The notes beneath the pieces were generated by a model that ran no database searches, was not told the origin of the DNA, and saw only the letters and a program-made list of their open reading frames with translations. Position numbers and translations under genes: made by a program. Positions 33,050 through 44,580 of a stretch of DNA of 64,000 nucleotides are shown here, piece after piece; position 1 is the first letter of the stretch; every line of letters begins with the position of its first letter. Origin of the DNA: Pachyseris speciosa (Eukaryota > Cnidaria > Anthozoa > Scleractinia > Pachyseridae); NCBI GenBank assembly GCA_016490735.1, contig JAEMWC010001223.1, positions 157,513 to 221,512 of the forward strand, read 5' to 3'.

Positions 33050-33586
33050 TTAATTTCCAGTAGCAAAGCGCGCTGCTTTCCGCTGTATCCTTTCTAGAGC
33101 GGCTTTATCTTTCTGGTGGTGTGAGTCCCATGCACTACAGGCATACTGGAGTTTTGGCCTCACAAGAGTCTTGTACGCAGTTTCTTTCACTGTCTTTGGG
33201 CAGTTCCACAGGTTTCGCTTGATAAGTCCCAAGATCTTATTTGCTTTAGATGTGATAGTTTCGACATGTGGTGACCACCTCATTTTATTATCGAGCATTA
33301 CCCCCAAATAAGGGTGACGTTCAACTTCTTCTAGGATTTCTCCACAGAATACATATTCCCGCTTTGGTGGATCCCTCCTCGTTGTAAAACACATGATTTT
33401 GCACTTTGAAGGATTAAATTCCATCTGCCACTTTTGTTGCCAATCTTCTAATCTATACAAATCATCTTGGAGATCAGCTGTGTCATCATCACAGCAAATT
33501 GTCCCATATAACAGCGCATCGTCAGCAAAAAGTCTAACAGTAGAGTTCAGACCATCAGGTAAATCATTTACATACATTAAGAACAA
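33050..33586 (-). pseudogene. LINE reverse transcriptase, active site and thumb
   Basis: Continues the RT after the frameshift: FLMYVNDLPDGLNSTVRLFA with the intact FADD catalytic motif, then HPYLGVMLDNKMRW and LVRPKLQYACSAWDSH. It ends at ARFATGN where TAA replaces an expected Tyr codon. Confidence 0.85.
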
Positions 33587-33594
33587 TAGTGGTC

Positions 33595-36132
33595 CTAAGA
33601 CTGTTCCTTGGGAACGCCTGATGTTGTAACTACAGGTGCAGATGATTCTCCCCCAATTACCACTGATTGGGTACGCTGTGTTAGAAACGACTCGAACCAG
33701 TTATGTAGTTGGCCACGAATTCCGTAATAATCAAGTTTCTTCAAAAGTCGGCGATGGGGAACTTTGTCAAATGCTTTTGAAAAATCGAGGATTGCAGCGT
33801 GAATTGTTTTGTTGGACTGGATAGCACTCGCTATATCATGAATGGTACATATGAGCTGTGTTTCTGTTGATCGTTTCGCCCTAAAACCATGTTGGTAATC
33901 AGTGAGCACTCCATATTGTGAAAGATGCTTCATAACATGGCTGTGTACGATATGTTCGAGTACCTTTGATGCGATGCAGGTAAGTGACACGGGCCTATAG
34001 TTTGAGGGATCCGATTTCTTTCCCTTCTTGTGAATAGCACATACGTTGGCGTGTTTCCATTGGATAGGCACAGTTCCGGTATCAATACAATCTTGATAAA
34101 TATCAGTAAGAACCTTTGATATTTCCTGGGCATTTTCCTTTAAAAACCAAGGAGGAATTCCATCCGGACCATACGCTTTGTCTGCTTTCAACCCGTTAAG
34201 TTGCTTTTCAACTCCACTAGTTGTGATGTTTATTGTTGCAATAGTCGGAATAGGGTTTTCGCCAAGGTGTGGGATATTCTCTGTTTCTTCCTTGTTAAAA
34301 ACACTGGAAAACTGGCTATTTAGCACTTCGGCCTTAGCTCTCGGTTCGGTAAACACTTCATTTCCAACTTTGAGATCTTGGTTATCCGTGTCCTCCTTCC
34401 CTAGCTTTTTGATGTGTGACCAAAAAGCCTTTGGGTTTTGTTTTATAGAGTCGCCGAGAAAATCAGATAGATAATCGTTCCTGGACCTATTCAAGTTCTT
34501 GTGTAATTGCTTCCTGACTAGTTTAAATTTATTCCAGTGGGATTGCCTTCCAGATTTCTTCGCCCTGTTGTATAGCCTTTGCTTTAACCTCGTTTGTCTT
34601 CTCAAGTTACGGTTAAACCAAGGTAAGTTATGGCGTGATGTAGTGAACTTGTGCGGTATACAGGAAGCCATTATTCCAGTAAGCCTATGTTGAAACATAT
34701 TCCACTTTGCGTCTACGGATTCGTTCTTCATATCTTCAAAATCATTCGCAAGGTCTTGTAGTTCTTTCTTTATACGAGTGGTGTCTGACTTTTTCCTCAT
34801 GTAAATCTTGCGTCTAACTGGCTTTTTCCTTCTGCATGCCAAGTTCACTTCAAAGAGAACCATATCGTGATCACTTATTCCCGGGATTACCCTAACATTG
34901 TTAATGATATTGACGTTATTTGTCAACACAAGATCGAGAATGTTGTCATCCCTAGTAGGTTCTTTTACTAGTTGGGTAAGTCCGTGTTCATCGATGATTT
35001 CAAGCAGCCGTTCAGAATTTAAAGAGCAATTTATTGGTTCAGGATAGTTCCATTTGAGGTCCGGGGCGTTGAAATCTCCCGCCACGATTACGTTGCTTGT
35101 ATTTAATCTATCGCCTAACCTGAATAAAGATGAGTCAAGTTCTTGTAGACTGTTTATGTCGGTCTTGTTTGGGCGATAGAAGGAGGCGAAGAATAAAGGT
35201 TTTGATCTCTTGTTTTGGATCTGACATTTGGTCCAAATAATCTCACAATCCGTGTTCAAATCATCGCGATGAGTAACGATAATATCTTTCTTCACTGCTT
35301 GGAAAACACCACCATGGTTGTCAGATATGCGATCTTTCCGATAGATGTTGTAGTTATCTGGAAAAATTTCGCTGCTCTTGATATCTGGATATAACCATGA
35401 CTCATTGCCAAGAATTATATCTGGTTTATATTGATCGACGACTGCAGCAATATCAGCGACTTTGTTCTTGATGCTTTGACAATTTACGGCAAGGCAAGTC
35501 AATTTGCATTTAGCAACTTTCGACCGGCGTTCTTGTTTGTTATTGAAAATCACGCGGACATTTTGTGAAGTCGTACTATTTGCGATGGAAGCTTCCTGTA
35601 GTGGCTGAAAAGAGTTTGGTGAAACCAGGGAATCAATAGGGTCGTTAAAGAATGAGTCTGAAAAATTAGGAAACCCGCATTGTGGACATATCCATGTGAG
35701 TGAAGTATCGGGAAGAATTTCATACGTTGACAAGTCGGCATTACTGCACTTGGCGTGGCACCAAACACCACACATGTCGCATTTTATCCCCATCTGGCTG
35801 TTCTTTACGGGCTTAGTGCGTTCACCACAAGGTTGCTTGTGTTGAGGTCCCGGGTTCAGCTCGATGTTTCCACTCAGCAATAGCAGTGAAAGCAGTAATC
35901 GCCTAGATGGATTTCTTGCGGTCGATTTGAAGATGGTCGAGCGAGTGAGTTCACGTCGGCAACGATTCACCGCTTCCAAACCTGCTCGGATAGGTCGTTT
36001 TAAGGCCAAGGTTAAATTCAAACCAAAGTCGATACTCTTATTTTGAGATTCATATAGTTTCGATATTGCTAAGAGTAAATAAGTGCCAGCCAGGAGTAAG
36101 GTAACAGCAGGATAAAGACGAGTCACCGCCAT
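33595..36132 (-). CDS. LINE polyprotein, main segment: 2A-like motif, PHD-like finger, endonuclease, RT
   Basis: Residues 1-25 are hydrophobic. SGNIELNPGP at 87-96 is a 2A-like ribosome-skipping motif (consensus D-V/I-E-x-N-P-G-P, here Asn for Asp). CDMCGVWCHAKC...WICPQCG at about 118-152 is a PHD-like zinc finger. The endonuclease follows, with NCQSIKNK, NESW, AGDFNAPDLKW and SDHDMV. The RT begins at AYGPDGIPPWFL and includes SNYRPVSLT, QHGFRAKRSTETQL and LDFSKAFDKVPH. The frame is lost at SGVP near 33614, where one C of the expected Pro-Gln-Gly codons is missing. Confidence 0.85.
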   Translation of the reverse strand: MAVTRLYPAVTLLLAGTYLLLAISKLYESQNKSIDFGLNLTLALKRPIRAGLEAVNRCRRELTRSTIFKSTARNPSRRLLLSLLLLSGNIELNPGPQHKQPCGERTKPVKNSQMGIKCDMCGVWCHAKCSNADLSTYEILPDTSLTWICPQCGFPNFSDSFFNDPIDSLVSPNSFQPLQEASIANSTTSQNVRVIFNNKQERRSKVAKCKLTCLAVNCQSIKNKVADIAAVVDQYKPDIILGNESWLYPDIKSSEIFPDNYNIYRKDRISDNHGGVFQAVKKDIIVTHRDDLNTDCEIIWTKCQIQNKRSKPLFFASFYRPNKTDINSLQELDSSLFRLGDRLNTSNVIVAGDFNAPDLKWNYPEPINCSLNSERLLEIIDEHGLTQLVKEPTRDDNILDLVLTNNVNIINNVRVIPGISDHDMVLFEVNLACRRKKPVRRKIYMRKKSDTTRIKKELQDLANDFEDMKNESVDAKWNMFQHRLTGIMASCIPHKFTTSRHNLPWFNRNLRRQTRLKQRLYNRAKKSGRQSHWNKFKLVRKQLHKNLNRSRNDYLSDFLGDSIKQNPKAFWSHIKKLGKEDTDNQDLKVGNEVFTEPRAKAEVLNSQFSSVFNKEETENIPHLGENPIPTIATINITTSGVEKQLNGLKADKAYGPDGIPPWFLKENAQEISKVLTDIYQDCIDTGTVPIQWKHANVCAIHKKGKKSDPSNYRPVSLTCIASKVLEHIVHSHVMKHLSQYGVLTDYQHGFRAKRSTETQLICTIHDIASAIQSNKTIHAAILDFSKAFDKVPHRRLLKKLDYYGIRGQLHNWFESFLTQRTQSVVIGGESSAPVVTTSGVPKEQS
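35845..35874 (-). other. 2A-like ribosome-skipping motif in the LINE ORF
   Basis: Encodes SGNIELNPGP. 2A motifs in N-termini of CR1/L2 LINEs are known from sea urchins and other invertebrates. Skipping would separate the N-terminal hydrophobic peptide from the zinc finger-endonuclease-RT protein. Confidence 0.65.
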
Positions 36133-36916
36133 GTCGACTCACACCTCACTCAGCTAGATCTATAACAAAAAAACTTCCCTTAACCTGACGACAATAAACA
36201 GTTGAGTTAAAGAACATAATTGCTTGCTGGGTCCTGGCTTCTCATTCCCTTCTTCTTGATATGGTCTGGATTCAGGAACATTTATTTTACCCCACTATTG
36301 CAGTTTGACTACTTTTGGTTCAAAGTAATTATGAAATGCTGGTAGGGGCTTGTAATTGGGAAGGCCTGTGTAGAATTGAATAGCAGAATTGTCTTACCTA
36401 AACTTTGCAAGAGTAAATTTCCATTGTTAATACCCATCAACTTTTTTTAAGGTTTATCAACATTTCTTCCTTTACTTCCAAGCTGCTCTTAGTTTTTTAA
36501 TGTGAGTGATGTCTTCAAAGCTAAATGTATAAGTATGGTCAATGGACATTGTGTCAACTCCAAAAGTACATGAATGAATGTCTGTGTGGAGTTATCTTCG
36601 GTATGGCAAACATCACCTCAACATTTAGATCTCCCAAGAACATCTATTCCCGACTTCATATTTCTCAGTACCAAAGTTGGAACAGGTAAACTGAATGTAT
36701 ATAAAAAAAGGCATTCACAAAATACACACTACAGGCCTCAAAGATACAGATTTTATGTTTGAGCAACTAGAGAATATGTCACCAAATTGAGGAGGAAGCC
36801 CTTGCCACTCAAACATGAAATCCAAATCTTATGGGGCTTCAAGGAGAATCCGACCCAAGACTCTAGGGATATAATACCACGAGGAAAAGTTCTTAGCAAG
36901 CAAGTTCTATTCATAC

Positions 36917-37051
36917 CTCAACTTCTCCCAAAGGACATGTGGACTCTAATTCTTCATATGTTTTGATACATGCGATGGCTGCTGTCTCTCCTACACATGT
37001 AGTTGATGTATTGGTGTGTATTGAAGAATAGCTTCGATCATTTGGTAGTTT
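36917..37051 (-). CDS. Candidate 45-codon exon, unknown protein
   Basis: A pyrimidine-rich acceptor (CTTGCTACAG) and donor GAG-GTATGA bound an open phase 0-0 exon encoding KLPNDRSYSSIHTNTSTTCV and ETAAIACIKTYEELESTCPL. It lies downstream of the minus ORF at 37874-38206 and could be its next exon. Not recognised. Confidence 0.4.
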
Positions 37052-37873
37052 CTGTAGCAAGATTGAAACTGATGACCAGTTAAATATGAATGGGCCCACT
37101 CCAACGCTCAGAATGTGAATTTTAGTGCAAATATTAGTAGATTTTGATAAACCTTTGTAGCAGAAGTCTCCCCATAATCACTTACAGGCAAAACATGAGG
37201 GGAGAACAACAGATCTATAGTCTTCAACAAAACCTTTATATTTCATTTTCAAGCCGGCTCAAATTAGTTTAAACAATATTTTTCTTTGATAAAGCTGGGT
37301 TTCATTATGCTTGCAGTCACTCTGATCTAAAACTTGATTTGTACTTTTGGAAAAGAAAGTTCAGGAAAAAAAAAAAAACAAACAAAAGTTACAATTAGGA
37401 AACATTAAAATGTTCCTCCGGTAGAAGACCAATTAAGAAAAAGCTAAAAAAAAGGGTTTTCAGTTTTCAGAATCAGTATTTCAGATTAAATCAGCTTCCT
37501 TAATATCTCATAATACTGTCAATAGTGGGTATACAAAAAACACAAAAAAGGACGTGGACATAGAAATAATAAAAGTAACAATATACTGTTTTATTTCTTA
37601 TACGTCAGACACTACAAGAGTACCATAATAATTACACAATTCAACAGTCGCAATAGAAGATCCCCATCAAAATGCAATTCAATAGTGTTGTACACTCATT
37701 ATACAATACTACAGTTGAAGACTGTCATCAGCAGTGAAACTCCCAAACAGTGCCATACCTCTACTCAATCTGCACTTAACTTCCCAACATCTTTGATTAT
37801 TTCGTGTTTCTAAAAATGTTTTCTCGTATTAAATGGAAGCCGTCTCTCTATCTCGACGCTTGACATGATCATA

Positions 37874-38206
37874 TCAATGTGCTTTTGCAGAGTTCTTCGA
37901 TGAAGAGTGCAAACCCACTTTCATCGCTATTATGTTGGAAACTATTTCACTTAGCTGCTGCATACTCCACTCCACTGCTTTCCTTTCTCTTGGTCCATTT
38001 TCCAGGATTTGTTCGACTTTCAGCGCAGTTCGACCACCATATCCACGAGAGCGATAAGGACAGAAGGAAAGCGAATACAGGGTTAGCCTCGTCCTGGTGC
38101 AGAAATTGCGCCTGCTAGACGAAATTCCAGCGGTTTCTTGGGAATTCGAAACTGGACTATTGCTTTTTTGCAATATTACATTGTAATCCCGCTCAAATAT
38201 GGTCAT
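37874..38206 (-). CDS. Unknown 110-codon ORF, duplicated in inverse at 31190-32440
   Basis: The protein has a Ser/Arg-rich first half and a helical second half (ALKVEQILENGPRERKAVEW then SMQQLSEIVSNIIAMK). A possible GTGGGT donor after AMK would join in phase 0 to the exon at 37051. The existence of a decayed inverted copy shows the sequence has been duplicated, but whether it was ever a gene is unclear. The 5' flank (near 38200-38290) resembles 25965-26060 in inverse, so it may be part of a repeat. Confidence 0.3.
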   Translation of the reverse strand: MTIFERDYNVILQKSNSPVSNSQETAGISSSRRNFCTRTRLTLYSLSFCPYRSRGYGGRTALKVEQILENGPRERKAVEWSMQQLSEIVSNIIAMKVGLHSSSKNSAKAH

Positions 38207-41200
38207 AATGCACTCAATATTCGCGGTAACTGACCATCAGATATCCCGCGATATACATTTCTCTTCGTGTGTCGGCAAGAGAAATGGCGGGAGTTTTATT
38301 TGCTTTTTTGGAAGGTAGCACCGGGTTATGCGTGACGCGTGACAAGGGTAAAAATTAGGGCGTGACGCGTGAAAGGAAAAGAGATACGTGTCGTGTATCG
38401 GTGAGGGTAAAAGAAGGAATGAGTTTGCTCAAGAGGCATAATAGGACAGAGAGGGAGACTAGGGGGGCTGGCTGGCATATCTTAATTTCAAAAAATCTAT
38501 TTTTAGTTAGAAAGCAAACTACTTCCGGTAGACTCGTTTCCATGTGAAGGGCCGAGTCACACTCGAGCGAGTCCTCGAGCGATTAGAAAAAAATGATGGC
38601 GGCCTCATGTGGTGAAAACCAGCTTGTTTTCAAATGCTCTTAATTCAGTGAGGCGGAACAAGAGGACTGATTTTATGCACATACAAATTGCTTAACATCG
38701 GGCGTCTTAAAGGCAATCAAAGTTCTCGTTTGGACCACGGATCTCTGAATGTTGTTGCTGATCGATTCTCCTGTATTTTTCAGTTCGAGATTCAGTTGTA
38801 ACATGTAAAGGGCTTTAAGCCGGAGAGACATAGCGAACCTTCGTGGAGTTGGAATCGCCATTTTCGTGTTGACTCCTTTCTCAGTTCCATGGTGTCTTCA
38901 ACTTTTTTAGCAACGAGGAGCAGTTTTTGCTACTGCATTCGCTGAAGAAGTAGCAAGTCCACGTGTCAGGTTGTACGTACGTTCTATCCATATTAATTGT
39001 TCAGATCAGTTTCATTTAAAAGGGAAGAAATGACATCAGAACACGATTTCACCCTCCAAGGCTGTGCAGAAAGTGCAGTAAGCCCATAAGAGCAGTGGTG
39101 GTCTTTATCTTCTATGCTAAGGTAATAAAAAAAGTATCTCAATGCAACAATCTGTAAGTGCGTGGTACTACTTCACCTTTGAGAAAAAGAGCAAGTGTTC
39201 ATGATGTACAAACGAAACTGATCAACTTAACTGAACTGAATTACGCAGCATTGTAGATTTATTAAATCTTGGTAAAGACTTTCTGAAAAAATTTAGAAAA
39301 TGGTTTTCTGAGAAAATACGTGTAAGCGTTAAGCTTAATGTCTTTTGTAGGTGATTGACTTTTACCTTACGTGTAGTGCATAAATGTATCCATATAAAGA
39401 ATATTGTTCGGGTGTGAAAGCAGCTTTGTCATAGAAAGAAATGGTATCAAAACTTGTAATCTGCATTGGGCAAGATTTACATAGAAGCCTGCAAGCCTTC
39501 TTACTTTTATTCAGACCATATCAAATTTAATAAAAGCCTCCCTAAGCTACATAAGTACCCTGTCCTTATGAGTTTCAGTTAAAGATAAGATATCAATACT
39601 GTGGACAAGTAAATTTTTTTCTACTGTCTGTAGATAGGGCTCGAATGATTTGCATTGCACTACAAATTAGTGTTTTCATGATACAGATATTGATATTGTT
39701 GAACTACAGTGTGTAACACACAAATTATTTTTTTTTTTGGTTTTCTCTAATACCTCTAATAAGTCTTCACAAAAGTTTAGCATTTTATCCAGGATGTGGC
39801 AATTTCTTACAAATATGGAAAATGTTTTACATCTAAGCATGAGGCAATTTGCATTATGTTAACTGTGACACCAAGTGTTAATGCCAGGTATTTGTTACCC
39901 ATGCATTGTTATGTGCCAGGGAAACACTTGCTTGTTGAATCTTGCATTATATCATGGCACATATATTAAGGTATACATATTTTCACAAGAAAATGTATTG
40001 TTGTAGCTGTGGAAACAGGATGTCTTAATCTTGCTATTATCCCTGAAGAAACTGCAGTTAAATCTACATTGTGGTTTTTATTTCATATATGCCAAGATTT
40101 TCACAAATTCTTAAGATGTTATTGCTTTCTTTTATTTAACACTTAGATTATGAGCTCGAGATTTCTATCACATGATAGCTGATGAGGGTGCAGCCTGAAT
40201 CAGCTATCATGCATAGAAATCGAGAGCGAATATGATATGCACCATGCAATTGGCTACACAAGTTTTGTTATATACATGTTTATTTTATAGTTTTTTTTTT
40301 CTGTGAAACAAATTTATTATGGGTGAGAAACCTATTTATGTGGAAGCTCTTATTATGTGTAACATTGACACACAGTGTGAGGCCGGTTTGTGGATGCCTA
40401 TGGTTTGAAAAAATACTTTGTATGCTGTGTTGACCTGGTACGCTTGACTTGTACATTTTTATCTGTCCTCTACATAAATACATTGTGAGGGGCTATGTTG
40501 AAAAAAACATAAACAAACCAATGAAAAAGGGTCAGGATGGCCAGTAATATGCCTGGAAGGAATAAGAAGCAAAAAAAAAAAAAAAAAAAGGAACGAAGAA
40601 CAGACTGTGGCCAGCAATTTAGATTCCTGTTTGTATCTTTAGGTGGACCTCACAGTGGTTCCAAAGAATTTAATACAATTTATGATAGTTTGGGTAATAG
40701 ATTTCAACTGCCATTAATCGCTGACTTAGTAAAGTAACAGTATTACGACCAACTACTTTTCGTGTTCATGTATGCAAACAGCATGTTGTGTGAGGTATGA
40801 TTTGTTAGAAAGACTATGTTGTTTTTGGTTTGAGGAAACACACCTGAAAATCTCTGATCATGAATAATAAAATTAGACACTAATTGTAATTCTTATTTTG
40901 CATGTGGAATAACTCACCTCATTATTCAGAAATGAACAAGCAATGAACACTTGTTTAAGGATTTGGTGTTATGATGTTCATAGAAATAAATAGCACTGAA
41001 TTCAGAGATGAAACAGAATAGTCTAATTTGTGTTGCTTCATTACACATAATTTTCATTCATCAAAAATATCAATTGGCTGATATCATCAGATATCAATTC
41101 CATTGAACTTGTCTAGGAGGGCTCTTTGAAATATTCTGGCTTTTTTTAATGTAGTAAACCTATTAATTTTCAGACAACCTCTGAATTTAATGCTTTGCAA

Positions 41201-41234
41201 CCACAACAAATTTCAAGCCATATTCTGCCACGGG
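38207..41234. other. No gene seen
   Basis: GTGACGCGTGA occurs twice (38332-38342, 38362-38372) within a short GC-richer patch. The rest is AT-rich, with a poly-A run at 40563-40590 and one notable hairpin (40155-40224). ORFs at 38673-38861 (-) and 40537-40737 (+) have no recognisable domain. Confidence 0.4.
40155..40224. ncRNA. 70-nt imperfect hairpin, pre-miRNA-sized
   Basis: CATGATAGCTGAT pairs perfectly with ATCAGCTATCATG around a 15-nt loop. An asymmetric internal loop follows, then ATTTCTAT pairs with ATAGAAAT, and CTCGA with CGAG. Size and bulge pattern fit a miRNA precursor, but a small MITE would look alike. Confidence 0.3.
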
Positions 41235-41968
41235 CTATCGCTTTTTAGAGATACTATATGTCTTGAGGCTATCCCTCAGGCTTTGGTCACTGTCCACCAC
41301 TCTGCCAGAAGTAGCTAGCTCTGCCTCTGTCCTCCCCCTGAAAAACTCCCTAGTCCTTGTATTGCACAGCTTGTGGAGCATGTCACTGAAGACTTTCTGT
41401 ACCACCGTTGCATTGTATTTATCTGATGATACTCCACATTTTTGGATTGTGTAACAGAAACTTTGGAACAGTTCCTCGTCGTTATACAGGTTAAAATGTA
41501 CCACTTCTAAAAAATTGCCCTTATGCCTTTTCAGTTTTCTTTCATTTAAGTATTCTCTTATGTTCATATCTGCTTCTCTTACAAAATACAAAAAAATCAT
41601 CTTTAACAAAAGTTAAATTTCCTTCATCGAGAAGCTTTAGTGCAACGGGAAGATTACTTTTGTCCAAACTTTTTAACGACAATAACATATCTAACTCATT
41701 TTCCATTCTTTCAGCGGTAAGTTTTCTCTTTCCTTCCTTTCCCGACAACGTGTCCTTTCTAAGTTTAATCATGTTGCACAGAGCAGCACCTGACATCCTG
41801 TACAGACTAACATCGTCCTCCCGGGATACTTCGTTGCTCGTGTCAGCATCCTCTGATGATCTGTACGACTCATTTTGTGCGAAGTCGTACACTAAGGACT
41901 GCACCATTCCCGTTACCGCCCTGGTAGTGCCCTCGGAAGAAAATTCGCTCGGTAATTCTGCGGGAGTT
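41235..41968 (-). CDS. Unknown cnidarian-type protein, downstream part, with T-run frameshift
   Basis: From about 41950 the minus frame reads ELPSEFSSEGTTRAVTGMVQ, then LYRMSGAALCNMIKLRKDTL, KSLDKSNLPVALKLLDEGNL and TFVKDD. It breaks in a T7 run near 41590 and resumes as LYFVREADMNIREYLNERKL, then HKLCNTRTREFF to a stop at 41235. From memory similar proteins occur in many copies in coral and anemone genomes with no known function, so this may be a transposon-carried gene. The helical, charged make-up suggests a cytosolic or nuclear protein. Confidence 0.5.
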
Positions 41969-43087
41969 CAGTCGTTTCGATACACAGTCGTTTCGATACA
42001 CGTCGTTTCGATGCAAATAGGAAGTCGATTCGATACAGTTAAATTTGGAACTAGATGTCTTCAGGAAAAAACTCTCCAAACTTGTTTTATTATTAAATCG
42101 CGTAGAATCACGAGCGATGTGACAAATAGCTTTGTGACCTTCCCAATATCAATAGTTGTCTAAACACCGACGGAACGATCTATTAATCAGTCACTTTGAA
42201 CTCATCAATCACCAATCAAAGAAAACGCTGGTTCAATTATACAAAACTTTTTTAATGCTAACAACGTTCATGGCTTACATGGCTTCTTTTCATACGGTGG
42301 GTCCATTTAAATAAGAACATGCTTTTAACAGCTGTCTCACATTGCGTGTGCCATTGTTGATTTCTTCCCATAGACTAAAGATCTTCGCCTGTAAGTTTCG
42401 ATGTTTTAGTCGCTGGATTCTCTTGAGTTTTTTCTCTGAGACCAGCCGGATTCGGATTGCTGTCAGACACGCCTCTCGATGTAGCAGGTGTACTAGAAGA
42501 TAGAAAGGCAACTGTTGCATTTGGATTAGAAATTATCATTTTTAAAGTAAACCTTGCGTTACATGTAGAAATTATCATTTTTAAAATAAACCTTGCATTA
42601 CCTTGCGTTACAAAAACCTTCACCATTTTATTGGAATTCATATTCATGATGTTTCGTTGTTGTCAGACATTTCTCACCTTGGCGGTAAATAGTGCGAGTT
42701 TTAGAACGATGATTTTCAATTAAGCAGCCTCTTGAAATTATTCAAAGTCCAAAATAGACTTAGCGTCGCACATGCTTCAAATTTAACTTACGTGTTTTAT
42801 AACCCCTACTATCAAATGTTAGATCGTTTAGCCACCCCAACCAACAAAGCAGGCAGAGCCGGTAAAAAGCAACCAAATGAACCACATAACGTGAAAATTT
42901 CAGCGATTATACGCAAAAAATCGTGATCATCGCAGTTATGAAACAGAAAATGTTCAATTAACATGACCAACAAGCTCTTTCAGCATTTGATACCGGTTGT
43001 ATCGAATCAACTTCCCTTTTGCGTCGAAACGACTTAGACATGTATCGAAACAACGTGTATCGAAACGACCGTGTATCGAAACAACCG
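41969..43087. mobile_element. DNA element with tandem GTCGTTTCGATACAC repeats in its ends, splitting a gene
   Basis: The left end has three and the right end (inverted) four degenerate copies of GTCGTTTCGATACAC, followed on both sides by GGAAGT-GATTCGATACA. The interior is non-coding and includes a fragment of the GATCATCGCAGTTATGAA palindrome family (42925-42942) and repeated AAATTATCATTTTTAAA words near 42530-42590. It separates two parts of a minus-strand ORF. No target duplication is evident. Confidence 0.65.
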
Positions 43088-43718
43088 TAATCCATTCTGC
43101 GTTAACAGACCTGCACACTTCGCACTCTAGAAATGAATTCAAACTGTAAACCCAGCGCATGGTAAGGTTGGCCTTTTTGTCAGTCTTGACCTCTTTTGCT
43201 ATATCATTCATAAGCTTTATGTATGTGGAATACATATGGTCCACAAAATTATGGAGTTCGTGGCTGCGTTTTCCAAGTACATACTGGATGAGAGTACGAT
43301 GCATTTCATAATGCTTTATCACCGGCTGCTGGGCCAGTTTTTGTGAAACGAAAGTCCAACATGCAGCTTTTTTTTCGAGCATTTTTTCACTAAGAGCAAC
43401 AATTTCTGTTTTCGACAGTGCTTTTTTCTTTGTTCTGTCTCCTTTCTTACCCTCCACGATTTTCTTTCGTTTTGCACTGGTTGCAGTTGCACGTTTCTTT
43501 CCCTTCTGAGATGGTGCCGGTATTGGTGATTCATCTTCGCATTCACTGGTGTCTGAAAACTCTTCAGACCATAACTCTGAATCGTCAGAACTCAGAGAAG
43601 AGGTGGAGCTCTTATCCCAATTTTCTTCTTCCTGAATGAACCAATTTCCTTTGTTTACAAACTCCGTTTCGTCAACAAATGTGACACATACTTCAGTGTC
43701 GGACTGTTTGGACGCCAT
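43088..43718 (-). CDS. Unknown acidic/basic nuclear-type protein, N-terminal part
   Basis: It starts MASKQSDTEVCVTFVDETEF. An acidic Ser-rich stretch (SSTSSLSSDDSELWSEEFSD) and a Lys-rich stretch (QKGKKRATATSAKRKKIVEG) that looks like a nuclear localisation signal follow. A helical part comes next (KMLEKKAACWTFVSQKLAQQ, HELHNFVDHMYSTYIKLMND) and then CEVCRSVNAEW. It runs into the inverted-repeat element at 43087; its continuation is probably the frame at 41968-41235. The family is not recognised. Confidence 0.5.
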
Positions 43719-44370
43719 AATTAATTCTTTCGTAACCTTGGAAACAAAAGGACTAGTTTCCAGTCCTTCGGAGCTTGAAGCACGAGGTCAGTGAAGCATT
43801 CTACTTTCAATCAGTTCTTTCAATCATTTTATTTTGATTGACTTTGATCTGAATTTTCTTTTTTTCCTTGACCAAAGCTGACTATTTTTCGGTCATTTAC
43901 AAACCAGCGACGATGTTACAGCAAAGCTTAGAAATCGGTAAGTTGTTGGTCATTTCTGCTTTCCATCATCTATGATGTTGTTAAAGTTGAACAGTGATGC
44001 ATATGCACATGCTTGTTGATACAAGGAACTACATTGACTTCTCGACTTCAAAGTGATTGCAATTACATCTGTATAGGTTAATTAACAAAGATTCAGCTTA
44101 ACAAGCTTACGTTTCGTTGAATCTCGAGCAGCTTGCACAGAAGAAATTAACCCATGCAACCTTTTGTTTCATTCAACTTGTTTCCAGCTCAAATATCCAA
44201 TACAGTCTAATCCAACACAAAGGAGCTGGTTCAATTATAATAGAAATTGATTTCTTTGTTGAAGCGCCTTCTTCTTAAAACTAGCTGCTTATAACCCTTC
44301 CATTAAGTTGTACGTTTGCTTTCATAAGTTTACATGTATGTATAAGGTAGCTTAAGGTCAATACTTTGTA
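43719..44370. other. Upstream flank of the unknown gene, nothing recognised
   Basis: AT-rich sequence 5' of the ATG at 43718. I see no clear promoter motif. Confidence 0.35.
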
Positions 44371-44580
44371 TATTGAGGCTCTGGCAGGGTAAATTCTGAC
44401 AAGTGACATGGCCCAAAAAGTAGCAACAGCACATAAAATGAAATCCCGACGAGAGACATCATTCCCGGCAAAATTCAGACAGTGAAATCAAGGCCGAAAA
44501 TTAGCGATTTAAACACCGACACAGGAGATTTTAAAATTCAGACAAGCGACATGGAATCCATCCTGACAGGGCCTCTATAT
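44371..44580. mobile_element. Short MITE
   Basis: TATTGAGGCTCTGGCAGGGT (44371-44390) and, inverted, TATAGAGGCCCTGTCAGGAT (44561-44580) are 20-bp imperfect ends. GACAAGTGACATGG and, at the other end, GACAAGCGACATGG recur inside. A TA duplication is possible. Confidence 0.55.

Larger units (their letters stand above)
32591..36150 (-). mobile_element. Nearly full-length CR1/L2-type LINE
   Basis: The single coding region reads: N-terminal hydrophobic segment, 2A-like motif, PHD-like finger, APE-type endonuclease, reverse transcriptase, C-terminal tail. The element ends in a GATTTA repeat (32593-32612 on -), the short 3' microsatellite typical of CR1/L2 clades. Three frame segments show it is inactive through one 1-bp loss and one nonsense codon, but otherwise well preserved. 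Confidence 0.85.
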
